Assembly: GCA_965223035.1 (NCBI GenBank) | Contig: OZ244980.1 | Coordinates: 620,001 to 684,000 of the forward strand | DNA length: 64,000 nt | Origin: CAMDPA01 sp965223035 | Lineage (GTDB): Bacteria > Pseudomonadota > Alphaproteobacteria > Rhizobiales > Hyphomicrobiaceae | Direction: 5' to 3' | Part shown: piece after piece, positions 52,994-62,188 of the stretch | Layout of the letters: each line of letters starts with the position of its first letter | Position numbering within the stretch: position 1 is the first letter of the stretch | Made by a program: the position numbers and the translations under genes | Notes under the pieces: model-generated | Database searches by the model: none | What the model was told of the DNA's origin: nothing | What the model saw: only the letters and a program-made list of their open reading frames with translations

Positions 52994-55813
52994 ATGTTTG
53001 GTCGTCAATTCCTGAAGAATGATACTGGCAGTTTTATTACGGGTGCGGTCAAACCGCCTGCTTCGGTTGGCCACCCAATTGGGTTGACGCTGATCGCCAC
53101 ATTCACCGTCACCACGTTGTTGTCCGCGGTCCTGTTGTTTTCGCTGCAGCCCATGTTCGCCAAGATGGTACTGCCCAGTCTTGGCGGCTCGGCATCGGTA
53201 TGGGCGGTGGCGCTATGTTTCTTCCAGGGTGCCTTGCTGGCGGGCTATTGTTACGCCCATGCGCTTAACCGGTTCGTCGCGGTTCGCTTAGCCGGCTTCA
53301 TCCATTTGGGCGTGATGGCTGTCGCGTGTCTATCCCTGCCCATTGCAATACCGCGAGGCTGGGAGCAGGTCCCAATCGGCGACCCATATCTCTGGCAGCT
53401 CGGCTTGTTCGCCGTCGCCATCGGCGTGCCATTCTTTGCCGTGGCCGCCAATGCGCCGCTGTTGCAGAGCTGGTTTGCGCGCACCGGACATCCGGACGGC
53501 CGCGATCCATATTTTCTCTACGGCGCGAGTAATTTGGGTAGCCTGCTTGCGCTGCTGGCCTATCCGTTGCTGCTCGAACCGGCATTCGGCCTGAAGGTCT
53601 TGTCCTGGCAATGGGCGGTTGGGTTTGTGCTTCTGGCGGTGGCAATTGCGCTTTGTTTCGGTCTGGTTTGGTATTGCTCCGGTCGCTTCAGCGTGGAGAT
53701 GGCGGCTGATTGGAGAGCAACCTCTGGCCGCGTAGCTGAGCGATCGAGACCGACCGAGCGAGCCGGAGATGCTCCGATCGCCGCGATCCCGACTTGGACG
53801 AGCCGCCTGGGCTGGATCGGGCTCGCATTTGTTCCTTCCGCCTTGCTCACCGCGTATACAACTCACGTTGCGACGGACGTCGCCTCGGCTCCGCTGATCT
53901 GGGTGGTGCCATTAGCACTCTATTTGCTGACGTTCGTCCTGGTGTTTCGAGCTCAGCCTTTGGTGTTCGTGCCCTGTCTGCTCGCGGTCTGTGCCGGCGG
54001 CTTTTTTGTCTTCAAACAGTTTACCACCGCTATGATCGGTGTGCCCGAGAATGCGATTGGCTTGCTGATCGTAATCGTGATCGGGGTGGCGGCCGCGGTT
54101 GGCTATCGGATCTATCCCGCGATGATACGCTCAGCGCTGGTGGACATGTCCGATCGGCGGCCGCTGGCGACATGCATGGTAGCTGTGGGCGCGGCAGTGA
54201 TGGCATTTGTCGTCGGCAAGATGCTGGCCCATCAGTTGGGCGGGGATGACGTCCAATTCCCCGCCTGGATAGCTACGGTGATTGGCATTCTCGCAGCGTT
54301 AGGCGGGGCGACTTGGTTCCATCAGAAGAATAACAGCTTGAGCCATTCGCCAATGGATTGGCTCAAACTCTTCCACGTGATTAGTGTCGTTGCGGTTCTT
54401 ATCGCACTCACGATGTCACCGACGCGATGGATAAATTTCCACCTATCCGTGCTGATCGGTGTGTGCGCATTCGTTTTCTCGGGCTTGGTGGCGCACCGGA
54501 CGCTCTACGATTCTCGGCCCGCGGCTGACTATCTCACCGAGTTTTATCTGTGCATGTCGCTGGGTGGCGTGCTGGGTGGACTGTTCGCCGCGCTGTTAGC
54601 GCCACAGTTGTTCGCGGAGGTGATCGAGTATCCCATCTTGCTGGTGCTGACGATGCTGTGCCGTCCGCTGGCGCTGAAAGCGGTACTTGGCAACCGTGAA
54701 GAATCGCGGGCCGTCCTTGTCTTCGCCGCCGTTGGCTGTGTCGCCTTGGTGGCGCTGCGGTTGCTTGATGTTGGGACATGGATGGAGGGGATCGAGGTGG
54801 CAAATCCCGATCCATCCGCGCAAGCGAGCCTGGTGCGTACGCTATTACTGCTTGGTCCCGCGCCGGTGATGGCGGCCGTGTTCGCGGCATTTGCCTTGGT
54901 GTTGACCCGGATGCCGCTGCGCCAATCGATCGCCGTGGCGATCGTGGGGATCTCGGTTGCCATCTTGCCTTCGGCGATCGGTCGCGGCGAAGCTGAGCGC
55001 AGTTATTTCGGCGTCTACCGGGTCGCCAATTCGGAGGACGGCCGCTACCGGATACTCCTGCACGGATCGACGATACACGGCGCCCAACGCATTTACGATG
55101 ACAACGGAGCGCCGGTTCACGACCCCACGCCGGCGACCTACTTTCATCCAGCCTCGCCGATGGCCAAAGCCATATCGCTCGTCCGCGAACGGCTCACCGA
55201 AACCGGCGTCACGGGTCGCTACGGTGTGGTTGGTCTCGGGACCGGCTCGCTGGCGTGTTATGCAAAGCCGAATGAGCAATGGCGGTTTTTTGAGATCGAT
55301 GGTGTCGTTGCGCAGATCGCGAAGGATCCCAACAAGTTCTCGTTCTTGTCCTCGTGTCGGCCACAGGCAGAGATCGTCTTGGGCGATGCGCGGTTGACGC
55401 TCGCCAGCGACCGACCAGGCAGCTTCGATTTGCTGATCATCGATGCCTTCTCGTCGGACGCCATACCGATTCATTTGCTCACCGCGGAGGCGATCGAGCT
55501 GTACCTTGATAAATTGGCTCGAGATGGTGTCCTGGTCCTACACATTTCAAATCGTTATCTCGACCTAAAGAGCGTACTGGCATCGACCGTCGCTCAAGTC
55601 GGCGGGTTGAAGGCGCTGAGCATCGTCGACCAAAGAAATCGGCGCAGTTTGGCGGCGTCGAGTTCAAGTGTGGTCGTCGTCTCCAACAGCGAGCGTGCAT
55701 TGGCGCCGTTCCGCAAACTGGCTACGGCGCGGCCGCTGACGGGGGCGGCGATGCGCGCCTGGACCGACGATTATTCGGACATCTTGACGCCGCTGTTGCG
55801 GGGCCCCAGGTAG
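52994..55813 (+). CDS. Membrane protein fused to spermidine-synthase-like domain
   Basis: A 939-residue two-part protein. The first 650 residues hold about 16 hydrophobic segments in two groups of membrane helices, starting LIATFTVTTLLSAVLLFSLQ and PMFAKMVLPSLGGSASVWAV. The last 230 residues form a class I methyltransferase-like, spermidine-synthase domain: YGVVGLGTGSLACYAKPNEQ (glycine-rich cofactor loop), WRFFEIDGVVAQIAKDPNKF and FDLLIIDAFSSDAIPIHLLT (the DAF catalytic region). Such fused proteins are common in proteobacteria and have no proven substrate. ATG 52994 has AGGAG about ten bases upstream. The gene stands alone. Confidence 0.85.
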   Translation: MFGRQFLKNDTGSFITGAVKPPASVGHPIGLTLIATFTVTTLLSAVLLFSLQPMFAKMVLPSLGGSASVWAVALCFFQGALLAGYCYAHALNRFVAVRLAGFIHLGVMAVACLSLPIAIPRGWEQVPIGDPYLWQLGLFAVAIGVPFFAVAANAPLLQSWFARTGHPDGRDPYFLYGASNLGSLLALLAYPLLLEPAFGLKVLSWQWAVGFVLLAVAIALCFGLVWYCSGRFSVEMAADWRATSGRVAERSRPTERAGDAPIAAIPTWTSRLGWIGLAFVPSALLTAYTTHVATDVASAPLIWVVPLALYLLTFVLVFRAQPLVFVPCLLAVCAGGFFVFKQFTTAMIGVPENAIGLLIVIVIGVAAAVGYRIYPAMIRSALVDMSDRRPLATCMVAVGAAVMAFVVGKMLAHQLGGDDVQFPAWIATVIGILAALGGATWFHQKNNSLSHSPMDWLKLFHVISVVAVLIALTMSPTRWINFHLSVLIGVCAFVFSGLVAHRTLYDSRPAADYLTEFYLCMSLGGVLGGLFAALLAPQLFAEVIEYPILLVLTMLCRPLALKAVLGNREESRAVLVFAAVGCVALVALRLLDVGTWMEGIEVANPDPSAQASLVRTLLLLGPAPVMAAVFAAFALVLTRMPLRQSIAVAIVGISVAILPSAIGRGEAERSYFGVYRVANSEDGRYRILLHGSTIHGAQRIYDDNGAPVHDPTPATYFHPASPMAKAISLVRERLTETGVTGRYGVVGLGTGSLACYAKPNEQWRFFEIDGVVAQIAKDPNKFSFLSSCRPQAEIVLGDARLTLASDRPGSFDLLIIDAFSSDAIPIHLLTAEAIELYLDKLARDGVLVLHISNRYLDLKSVLASTVAQVGGLKALSIVDQRNRRSLAASSSSVVVVSNSERALAPFRKLATARPLTGAAMRAWTDDYSDILTPLLRGPR

Positions 55814-56078
55814 CGTCGTCAGGCCGTGGCGGCGATATCCCTGCCGTCCGGCCTTTCGTCGACGATCGCTAATCGCCACCTTGTCGCGCTTTACGGGCCT
55901 GTCGGCAACGCCGATATAAGGGGTGACCCGAGAGCGCTTCAGCTCGAGCCGAACCATTGCGCTCCTTCACTCGGCCATCGAATGACCCGATCCGATGGGT
56001 GGCTGGGTGAGGGGCCGGACGGCGACGTGACCCGGCCTAAGCCGGCGAGCCTGAAGCTGGCGAGGAGCGGAGGCAGGC

Positions 56079-57440
56079 TTGGGAGACGAGGAACAGAACA
56101 GGTTTTCGGCGCGCGCGGCTCGCTACGTGCGGGTTGGCACCAACGTCGGAGCGGTCGCAGCCCGGCTGGCCAGTCAACGCCTGTTCGGGCTTGAAGGCGA
56201 CCAGTCGCGCAACGCGGCCGAACTCGCCGCCGCGTTGGGCGGTCTCAAGGGCCCGATGATGAAAGTGGCCCAACTGCTGTCCACCATTCCCGAGGCGCTG
56301 CCGGCCGAGTATGCAAGAGAACTGGCCCAGTTGCAGAGTCAGGCGCCGGCCATGGGCCCGGCCTTTGTGCGCCGGCGCATGCGGGCCGAGCTCGGCCCAG
56401 ATTGGCAAAGCCGGTTTGCAAGCTTCGAGACGACGGCGGCCGCCTCCGCATCGTTGGGGCAGGTCCACAGGGCCACGTCGCATGCCGGTCAGGTGCTGGC
56501 CGCGAAGCTGCAATATCCCGATATGCAATCCGCTGTCGAAGCCGATCTCAATCAGCTCAAGGTCTTGTTCTCGATCCACGCCCGGATGGATCCGGCGGTG
56601 GATACCCGCGAAATTCTGGTCGAGATCTCGGAGCGTCTGCGCGAGGAGCTCGATTACGAGCTCGAGGCACGGCACATGCTGCTTTATGCGCTGATGTTGC
56701 GTGATGAGCCGCTCATTCGCGTGCCGGCGGTCGAAACCGAATTGTCGACAGGTCGGCTGCTGACCATGAGCTGGCTCGAAGGCCGACCGTTGTTGGACTA
56801 CAAAGGCGCTGAGCTGGAAGAGCGCAACACCATCGCCAAGGCCATGTTCCGGGCGTGGTGGTATCCCTTTAGCCACTACGGTGTGATCCATGGCGATCCG
56901 CATTTGGGCAACTATACGATCTTCGACCAGGCGGGCCGTGCCGCCGGCGTCAACCTGTTGGACTACGGCTGTATCCGCACGTTCCGTACGCCGTTCGTGC
57001 AAGGCGTGATCGACCTTTACACCGGGCTTTTGCACAATCAGCGCGAGCGGGTCGTGCACGCTTACGAGACATGGGGCTTCCGTGGACTAACCGAAGAGCT
57101 GATCGAGGCCATGACGATTTGGGCGCGCTTTATCTATGGGCCGTTGCTTGAAGATCGCGTTCGCTCGCTCGCGGAGGACACGACACCGGGTGAATATGGA
57201 CGCCGGGAGGCGTTCCAGGTGCACAAAATCCTCAAAGAGAAAGGTCCGGTGACAGTGCCCCGCGAGTTCGTGTTCATGGATCGCGCGGCGATCGGACTGG
57301 GGGGCGTTTTCCTGCATCTGGACGCACGGCAGAACTGGTACCACTTGTTCAACGAGACCATCGAAGGGTTCAACTTGGACGACGTGGCCGAGCGTCAACG
57401 CTCAGCGTTTGCTGCAACGCGCGTGCCGTTGCCGGTTTGA
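56079..57440 (+). CDS. ABC1/AarF (UbiB-type) atypical kinase
   Basis: A 453-residue protein of the ABC1 family, atypical kinases or ATPases that support ubiquinone synthesis. The KxGQ-like segment is GPMMKVAQLLSTIPEALP, the Ala-rich nucleotide loop is AAASASLGQVHRATS, the lysine strand is AAKLQYPDM, and the catalytic loop is HYGVIHGDPHLGNYTIFD with the metal site LLDYGCIRTF. It lacks the C-terminal membrane helices of classical UbiB, so it is likely a soluble paralogue. TTG 56079 is five bases after GGAGG. No alternative ATG keeps the N-terminus. The 265 bp before it hold no gene. Confidence 0.87.
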   Translation: MGDEEQNRFSARAARYVRVGTNVGAVAARLASQRLFGLEGDQSRNAAELAAALGGLKGPMMKVAQLLSTIPEALPAEYARELAQLQSQAPAMGPAFVRRRMRAELGPDWQSRFASFETTAAASASLGQVHRATSHAGQVLAAKLQYPDMQSAVEADLNQLKVLFSIHARMDPAVDTREILVEISERLREELDYELEARHMLLYALMLRDEPLIRVPAVETELSTGRLLTMSWLEGRPLLDYKGAELEERNTIAKAMFRAWWYPFSHYGVIHGDPHLGNYTIFDQAGRAAGVNLLDYGCIRTFRTPFVQGVIDLYTGLLHNQRERVVHAYETWGFRGLTEELIEAMTIWARFIYGPLLEDRVRSLAEDTTPGEYGRREAFQVHKILKEKGPVTVPREFVFMDRAAIGLGGVFLHLDARQNWYHLFNETIEGFNLDDVAERQRSAFAATRVPLPV

Positions 57441-58017
57441 GCGGCGGCGACCGGCTCGGAACCTGCTTGTGGAATAGGTGGTCGCCGCCGGTATCTTGCG
57501 GGTTCGCACGGGCACGCGCCCGGAACCCTTGCCTTGTGGGCGGATTTTGATGCGCGCGGGCAGCGCCTGGTCGGCCCGCAGAACAGCCGTTGATCGATCG
57601 CCGTCGTACCGTCACGGGCCGTCGGGCAGCGCATTTTACGACCGCACCGGAGCAGGGCTGGCCTCCTCACCGATTCGATCTGATCGACTCGATCTGATCG
57701 ACTCGATTCCGGCGCGATGCCGACTATGAATTCCGTCTATTATCAATAATTTAGATCGTTCCCGCCGGACTTGCGACGGAGCCGAGACCGGAGGTTGTGG
57801 TGTTCAAATACAACAATGTTCATAGAATTCATGTTCGTCGTCCAGTTAGGCGATTGATGTGTCTCTCCATCACTAGTTCGTCCGACTGCCGCGGTGGCAA
57901 ATGACGGGGCCGCTGCGCACAGGCGTCTGGAGCGTCACCAACAGGGTTGGGTGACTTCAGGATCGGATTAAGGGGGCAGCGCTCATGCCAAAAAGTGGCG
58001 TAGGAGAAAGAGTCATC
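57441..58017. other. Intergenic region before Omp25/31-like gene
   Basis: 577 bp with no convincing gene. A 14-bp unit TCGATCTGATCGAC is repeated in tandem at 57675-57702. From 57720 to 57850 the DNA is AT-rich (TATCAATAATTTAGATCG, then TCAAATACAACAATGTTCAT), a likely promoter region with a long 5' leader of 150 bp or more for the outer membrane protein gene. Confidence 0.45.
57675..57702. repeat. 14-bp tandem repeat, two copies
   Basis: TCGATCTGATCGAC occurs twice without a gap, followed by TCGATTCC. Each unit is rich in GATC and nearly palindromic. It could be a protein-binding site or chance slippage. Confidence 0.55.
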
Positions 58018-58902
58018 ATGCGCAAAGTTGTGTTGTCATTAGCCGCGTTGTCACTCGCGAGTATCGGCGCGATCCCGTCCGTTTCGGCCGATGGTATGCC
58101 CGGCGCCACTTATATTCCCCCGCCGCCGCCACCTTTGATCTACAGCTGGACAGGCCTTTACGTTGGCGGCGCGTTCGGCGCGCACGGGATTGACGCTGAT
58201 GCAAGGTTCGAAGCCGCTGACCAACTGACGACGAACAGTTTTCCCGGTGGCAGCGGAGCCGCTCCGGGCGTTGGGTTCGCCAACGCGGTGGCGGCGGGCG
58301 CGTTCAACTCGCGCTCCAACGTTGACGGGACCGGCGCGACGTTCGCGATCACGGCCGGCTATAACTGGCAGTTCGGCAGCTTTCTGATGGGCTTTGAGAC
58401 CGACATCAACGGCTCGACGGCCGGTGCCTCGCAGACCGTTCGCACCGCCGCGACGACCGCCGGCGGAATTCAGTATGCGGCGCAGGACTCAACATACACC
58501 ACACGCATCAACTGGTTTGGCACCGTACGAGCGCGACTCGGGGTGCTGATCAATCCGACCTTGTTAGCCTATGTTACCGGTGGGTTCGCTTACGGCGAAG
58601 TTTACCGCACTTACGGCCTGAACATCTACGGCGCGGATATCACCGCCGGGGCTGTCGGCTACACCATCGGCCGCGGCGATACCTGGGAAACCGGATGGAC
58701 CGGTGGAGGTGGGGTTGAATGGGCCCTCGGCAACAGGGTCTCGATCGGCGCCGAGTATCTCTACCTCAATCTCAACGCCGGCTCCTTTGTGACGGCATAT
58801 CCGAGTGGCAACTGTACCGCACCTAACGGTTGCACACTCCGTGTGCGCAGCAACGATGTGGTCAATCACTTGGGCCGCATCAAGATCAACTATCGATTCT
58901 AG
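58018..58902 (+). CDS. Outer membrane beta-barrel protein, Omp25/Omp31 type
   Basis: A 294-residue porin-like outer membrane protein. Signal peptide MRKVVLSLAALSLASIGAIP is cut near SVSADG. The mature protein opens with a Pro-rich stretch and SWTGLYVGGAFGAHGI, the mark of the family. Strands include GYNWQFGSFLMGFETDINGS and WFGTVRARLGVLINPTLLAY. It closes with LGRIKINYRF and its terminal Phe for BAM insertion. ATG 58018 follows AGGAG; ATG 57985 is less likely. The stop codon TAG at 58900-58902 is made of the TA target and the first G of a palindromic element, so the protein end is unchanged. Confidence 0.9.
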   Translation: MRKVVLSLAALSLASIGAIPSVSADGMPGATYIPPPPPPLIYSWTGLYVGGAFGAHGIDADARFEAADQLTTNSFPGGSGAAPGVGFANAVAAGAFNSRSNVDGTGATFAITAGYNWQFGSFLMGFETDINGSTAGASQTVRTAATTAGGIQYAAQDSTYTTRINWFGTVRARLGVLINPTLLAYVTGGFAYGEVYRTYGLNIYGADITAGAVGYTIGRGDTWETGWTGGGGVEWALGNRVSIGAEYLYLNLNAGSFVTAYPSGNCTAPNGCTLRVRSNDVVNHLGRIKINYRF

Positions 58903-59049
58903 AGCAACCTGCCTTTAATCGGAATCGGAACGATCCCGATGAAAGGCAGAAAGTTGCTCACCACTTTAAGAGCGATCATCTTTGCGCCTTAAATCGGAAC
59001 CGGCGCAATTGGAATCGGCGTTGCGGTTCCGATTTAAGGCGCGATGATC
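58902..59049. repeat. TA-flanked palindromic element in a stop codon (locus 12)
   Basis: 148-bp full composite between TA at 58900-58901 and TA at 59050-59051. GAGCAACCTGCC to GTTGCTCACC forms the small palindrome, ACTTTAAGAGCGATCATC to GGCGCGATGATC the larger one. Its first base completes the TAG stop of the outer membrane protein gene. Confidence 0.92.
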
Positions 59050-59052
59050 TAG

Positions 59053-59160
59053 TCCATGTCCGCCTTTGGCGGCATCGCCGTGCCATCCCGCGCCCCCGCC
59101 GGCTACCCGCACAAGCGTGCAATTTGGTGGCCGGGCGGCGGAGCGGGATGGCTCCAGCCA
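59053..59160. repeat. GC-rich intergenic repeat, family B long copy
   Basis: Begins CATGTCCGCCTTTGGCGG, passes CCATCCCGCGCCCCCGCCGG and ends with the reversed core GAGCGGGATGGCTCCAGCC (59141-59159). It directly follows a palindromic element. Confidence 0.7.
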
Positions 59161-59324
59161 ACTCAGAAATGTCAAAAGCGACGGCTCCGGCGTGCGCCGG
59201 GACGGCGGTGACTGTCTGCTGATGCATCTTGGTTCTCGGTAGCCCGGTGATCGATCACCGGCCAAGCCCGACCGAGCTGGCATGTCGCCGATATCAGGCT
59301 CGGCGCCGGAGGTTCCGCTTCGAG

Positions 59325-59405
59325 GCACGATGATCGCTCTTAAAGTGGAGAACAACGTTCTGCTTTCATCGGGTTCGTTCCATCCCGATGAAACCAGGTC
59401 GCTCT
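59325..59405. repeat. Degenerate palindromic element (locus 13)
   Basis: ACGATGATCGCTCTTAAAGTG is still typical of the joint, but the following palindrome (CATCGGGTTCGTTCCATCCC) and the end CAGGTCGCTC before TA are worn. It is probably an old copy, 80 bp before murJ. Confidence 0.7.
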
Positions 59406-59488
59406 AAGCCGGCGCTTAATCGAACCGAGACATCGGCCCGCTGCGCGGCTCTTGCGCAGGTGAAACGCCTCGGCTACTCCGGCGTTCC

Positions 59489-61069
59489 ATGAGGCTCATT
59501 CGCTCATTTGCCACCGTTGGCGCGCTGACCCTCGTCAGCCGTGTCCTGGGCTTCGTCCGGGACATCATGATCGCAGCCGTCTTAGGCTCGGGCGCGGTGG
59601 CGGACGCCTTCATCGTGGCCTTTCGGTTTCCCAACCTGTTCCGACGACTGTTTGGTGAGGGGGCGTTTAACTCAGCCTTCGTGCCATTGTTCACCAAGAC
59701 CTTGGAAGGCGAAGGTCGGGAGGCGGCGCGGCGGTTTGCCAGCGAAGCGATGTCTGGCCTGATCGTCGTGCTGCTGGTGGTCTCGGCCGTCTGTATGATT
59801 GCGATGCCGTGGCTGATGTATCTCATCGCCGGCGGCTTTGCCGACGATCCGGACAAGTTCGACCTAGCGGTGCTGTTGTCGCGTATCGCTTTTCCTTACC
59901 TGCTGTGCATGTCGCTCGTCGCGCTGCTTTCCGGCGTGTTGAACTCGCTCGGTAAGTTCATCGAGAGTTCGGCTGTTTCCATTGTGCTCAATCTGACATT
60001 GATTGCGGCCATCTTGATCGCCATTGCGCTTGGTCATCGCAACAATGCGGAAGCCGGCATCGCGTTGGCGTGGGGGGTGTTCGCTGCCGGTATTCTGCAG
60101 CTGGCCTTGCTGCTGGACGGGGCGCGTCGGCACGACATCTGGATTGGCCTGACGCGGCCGGTGTGGAGCGATGGTGTACGGCGACTGGTCACATTGGGCA
60201 TACCCGGCGTCATTGCCGGTGGCGTGACGCAGCTCAACATCTTAATCGGCACCGCGATCGCATCGTTCAAAGATGGCGCAAACGCGCACCTCTACTATGC
60301 GGACCGGATTTACGAGTTGCCGCTTGCCTTGGTCGGGATAGCCGTCGGCGTCGTGCTGCTCCCGGAGGTCTCCCGCCACCTGCGGGCCGGCAACATTGTC
60401 GCCGTTACGGACAGTCAAAATCGCAGTCTGGAATTCGCCATGCTGCTGACCGTTCCGGCGTCGTTGGCACTCGCCGTCATTCCCGTACCGATCGTGCGAG
60501 TGTTGTTCGAGCGCGGTGCGTTTTCGGCGCAGGACACGACGGCAACCGCGGCCGCATTGGCGATTTTTGCGCTGGGTGTGCCGGCCTTTGTGATGGTTAA
60601 GGTGTTTTCGTCGATCTATTTCGCGCATGAGGACACGAAGACGCCGATGCGCTTCGCGGTCATCAGTCTGACCGCCAATACGTTGGGGTCCGCCCTGTTG
60701 TTCTTCAGTTTTCGCGAAGCTGGCATTATGCCGCATTTGGGGATTGCGGTGGCAACCGCCTTGGGAGGTTGGCTCAACGCCGGGCTGTTGTGGCAGGGGC
60801 TGCTGCGGCGCCGGCAATTCACGACAGATGCGCGGCTGCGGCGTCAACTGCCGCTGATCGTTGTGGCCGGCCTCGTCATGGCCGGGGCGCTCGCGCTGAT
60901 GGATCAACTGGTGGCGGCTTGGCTGGTCAGCGATGCTGCGCTGGTCACGCAGAGCCTGGCTCTGGTCGGCTTGGTGGCCGGCGGCGCGGGCGTCTACTTC
61001 TTGGTCGCGTACGCCCTCGGCGCGCTGCGATTGGCGGAGTTAAAGGCGTCGCTCGGGCGCGAGCATTGA
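59489..61069 (+). CDS. murJ: Lipid II flippase MurJ
   Basis: Inner-membrane flippase that moves lipid II to the periplasmic side for peptidoglycan synthesis. The 526-residue protein has about 14 hydrophobic segments and the family start RSFATVGALTLVSRVLGFVR, DIMIAAVLGSGAVADAFIVA and FRFPNLFRRLFGEGAFNSAF. Charged residues in the central cavity (for example in LVSRVLGFVRD) are kept. ATG 59489 is chosen though no strong ribosome site is seen. A worn palindromic element lies just upstream, between it and the outer membrane protein gene. Confidence 0.93.
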   Translation: MRLIRSFATVGALTLVSRVLGFVRDIMIAAVLGSGAVADAFIVAFRFPNLFRRLFGEGAFNSAFVPLFTKTLEGEGREAARRFASEAMSGLIVVLLVVSAVCMIAMPWLMYLIAGGFADDPDKFDLAVLLSRIAFPYLLCMSLVALLSGVLNSLGKFIESSAVSIVLNLTLIAAILIAIALGHRNNAEAGIALAWGVFAAGILQLALLLDGARRHDIWIGLTRPVWSDGVRRLVTLGIPGVIAGGVTQLNILIGTAIASFKDGANAHLYYADRIYELPLALVGIAVGVVLLPEVSRHLRAGNIVAVTDSQNRSLEFAMLLTVPASLALAVIPVPIVRVLFERGAFSAQDTTATAAALAIFALGVPAFVMVKVFSSIYFAHEDTKTPMRFAVISLTANTLGSALLFFSFREAGIMPHLGIAVATALGGWLNAGLLWQGLLRRRQFTTDARLRRQLPLIVVAGLVMAGALALMDQLVAAWLVSDAALVTQSLALVGLVAGGAGVYFLVAYALGALRLAELKASLGREH

Positions 61070-61477
61070 TGCCCCGAACAAAGCCGATGCAACGGGCCGC
61101 CGCACACAGGCAGCGCTTCCGATAACGCAAAATCGCCATAATCTTGCTGGTCCTGGCAGGACAGAGTCAATGTCCAATCCGCTTGTGCCTCCAGCCGGCA
61201 GGTGTCCGCACTTGGGTCTCACTTTAAGCGCTGCGAACGCCTGGCCCGGTTCCGATTGATCAGGTCCGCCAGTGGCGGATTAGCTTTGCTGGCCCGCTCC
61301 TCATCCGGGCCACGCTATGGCGCGCAGTTGGGGGTCCCGGGCGGGGAGCGGGATGGCTCATGCCAACATTGAAGCGTGCTCGTTGTGGATGACACGCTCG
61401 GACGGAATCTGCCTTTGCAACCGTTCTTACAGCAGCAGGCTTCAATGGAGGCACGAACACCTATAAGGCTTGACGCC
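61070..61477. other. Intergenic region with family B repeat
   Basis: 408 bp between murJ and the TerB-DnaJ gene. It holds a GC-rich repeat at 61262-61360. The frame of the next gene is open upstream to 61376 but without family similarity. Confidence 0.45.
61262..61360. repeat. GC-rich intergenic repeat, family B long copy
   Basis: GTCCGCCAGTGGCGG at the start, GGCCCGCTCCTCATCCGGGCC in the middle and the reversed core GAGCGGGATGGCTCATGCC at the end (61346-61364). Confidence 0.7.
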
Positions 61478-62188
61478 ATGCCCTGGAGTAAAAACATCAC
61501 CGAGATCTTGGGAATGGCTGAGGGCGGGTCGCTGCGCCAGCTGTTCGCCGCGATCCGTTCCGCGCTCGGCATGGCGCCCGGTGATCAACGGCCGCACGAG
61601 GTTAATCGTGCCGCGTTCACGGCGGCCGTGGTGGCGCTGGCGGCCAAGCTCAGTAAGTCCGACGGCGTCGTGCTGGCCAGCGAGGAACGCGCTTTTGAGC
61701 GGTTGTTTCCGGTCGACGTCGATGAAATCGAAAACGTTCGTTGGTTATTTCAACTTTGCGCTCGGGACGTGGCAGGCTTTGAGAGCCACGCTAAGGCCGT
61801 CGCGCAGGCGTTGGCGGACGATCCGGAACTCAAGCGGCACGTGTTTGAAGCGTTGTTGCACATCGCCACGGTCGATGGCGTGTTGCACGAGAGGGAGGAC
61901 CATTATCTCGGTGTCGTGGGTGAGACATTCGGATATACGGAACTGGAATACCGGGCGATGCGCGCCCGGTTTGTCCACGCCCTCGATGATCCTTACGTCA
62001 AACTCGGTGTCCCACACGATCTCGATAATGAGGCCCTCAAAGCCCATTACCTGAAGCTGGTGCGCGACAACCATCCTGACGCGCTTGCCGCCAAGGGCCT
62101 TGCCAAGGAGTTGCAGGACGTTGCCGCGCGCAAGCTTGCTGCAATAAATGCCGCCTGGGATCAGATCGCCAAGGAGCGGGGGCTGTGA
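61478..62188 (+). CDS. TerB-DnaJ protein (DjlA-like co-chaperone)
   Basis: A 236-residue soluble protein. The first 160 residues form a TerB/DjlA-type helical domain (AFTAAVVALAAKLSKSDGVV, then HVFEALLHIATVDGVLHERE) with acidic loops after each SDG/VDG turn. The last 65 are a J domain, DPYVKLGVPHDLDNEALKAH with the HPD motif in VRDNHPDALAAKG, which stimulates DnaK. Unlike E. coli DjlA it has no membrane helix. ATG 61478 fits the family start. Its TGA overlaps the ATG of the amidase gene (TGATG), so the two are translationally coupled. Confidence 0.88.
   Translation: MPWSKNITEILGMAEGGSLRQLFAAIRSALGMAPGDQRPHEVNRAAFTAAVVALAAKLSKSDGVVLASEERAFERLFPVDVDEIENVRWLFQLCARDVAGFESHAKAVAQALADDPELKRHVFEALLHIATVDGVLHEREDHYLGVVGETFGYTELEYRAMRARFVHALDDPYVKLGVPHDLDNEALKAHYLKLVRDNHPDALAAKGLAKELQDVAARKLAAINAAWDQIAKERGL

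Noticed and set aside
56037..57059. Minus-strand frame of 340 codons opposite the ABC1 kinase gene
   Set aside because: All ABC1 motifs are on the plus strand. The minus frame has His/Gln/Arg-rich shadow composition.
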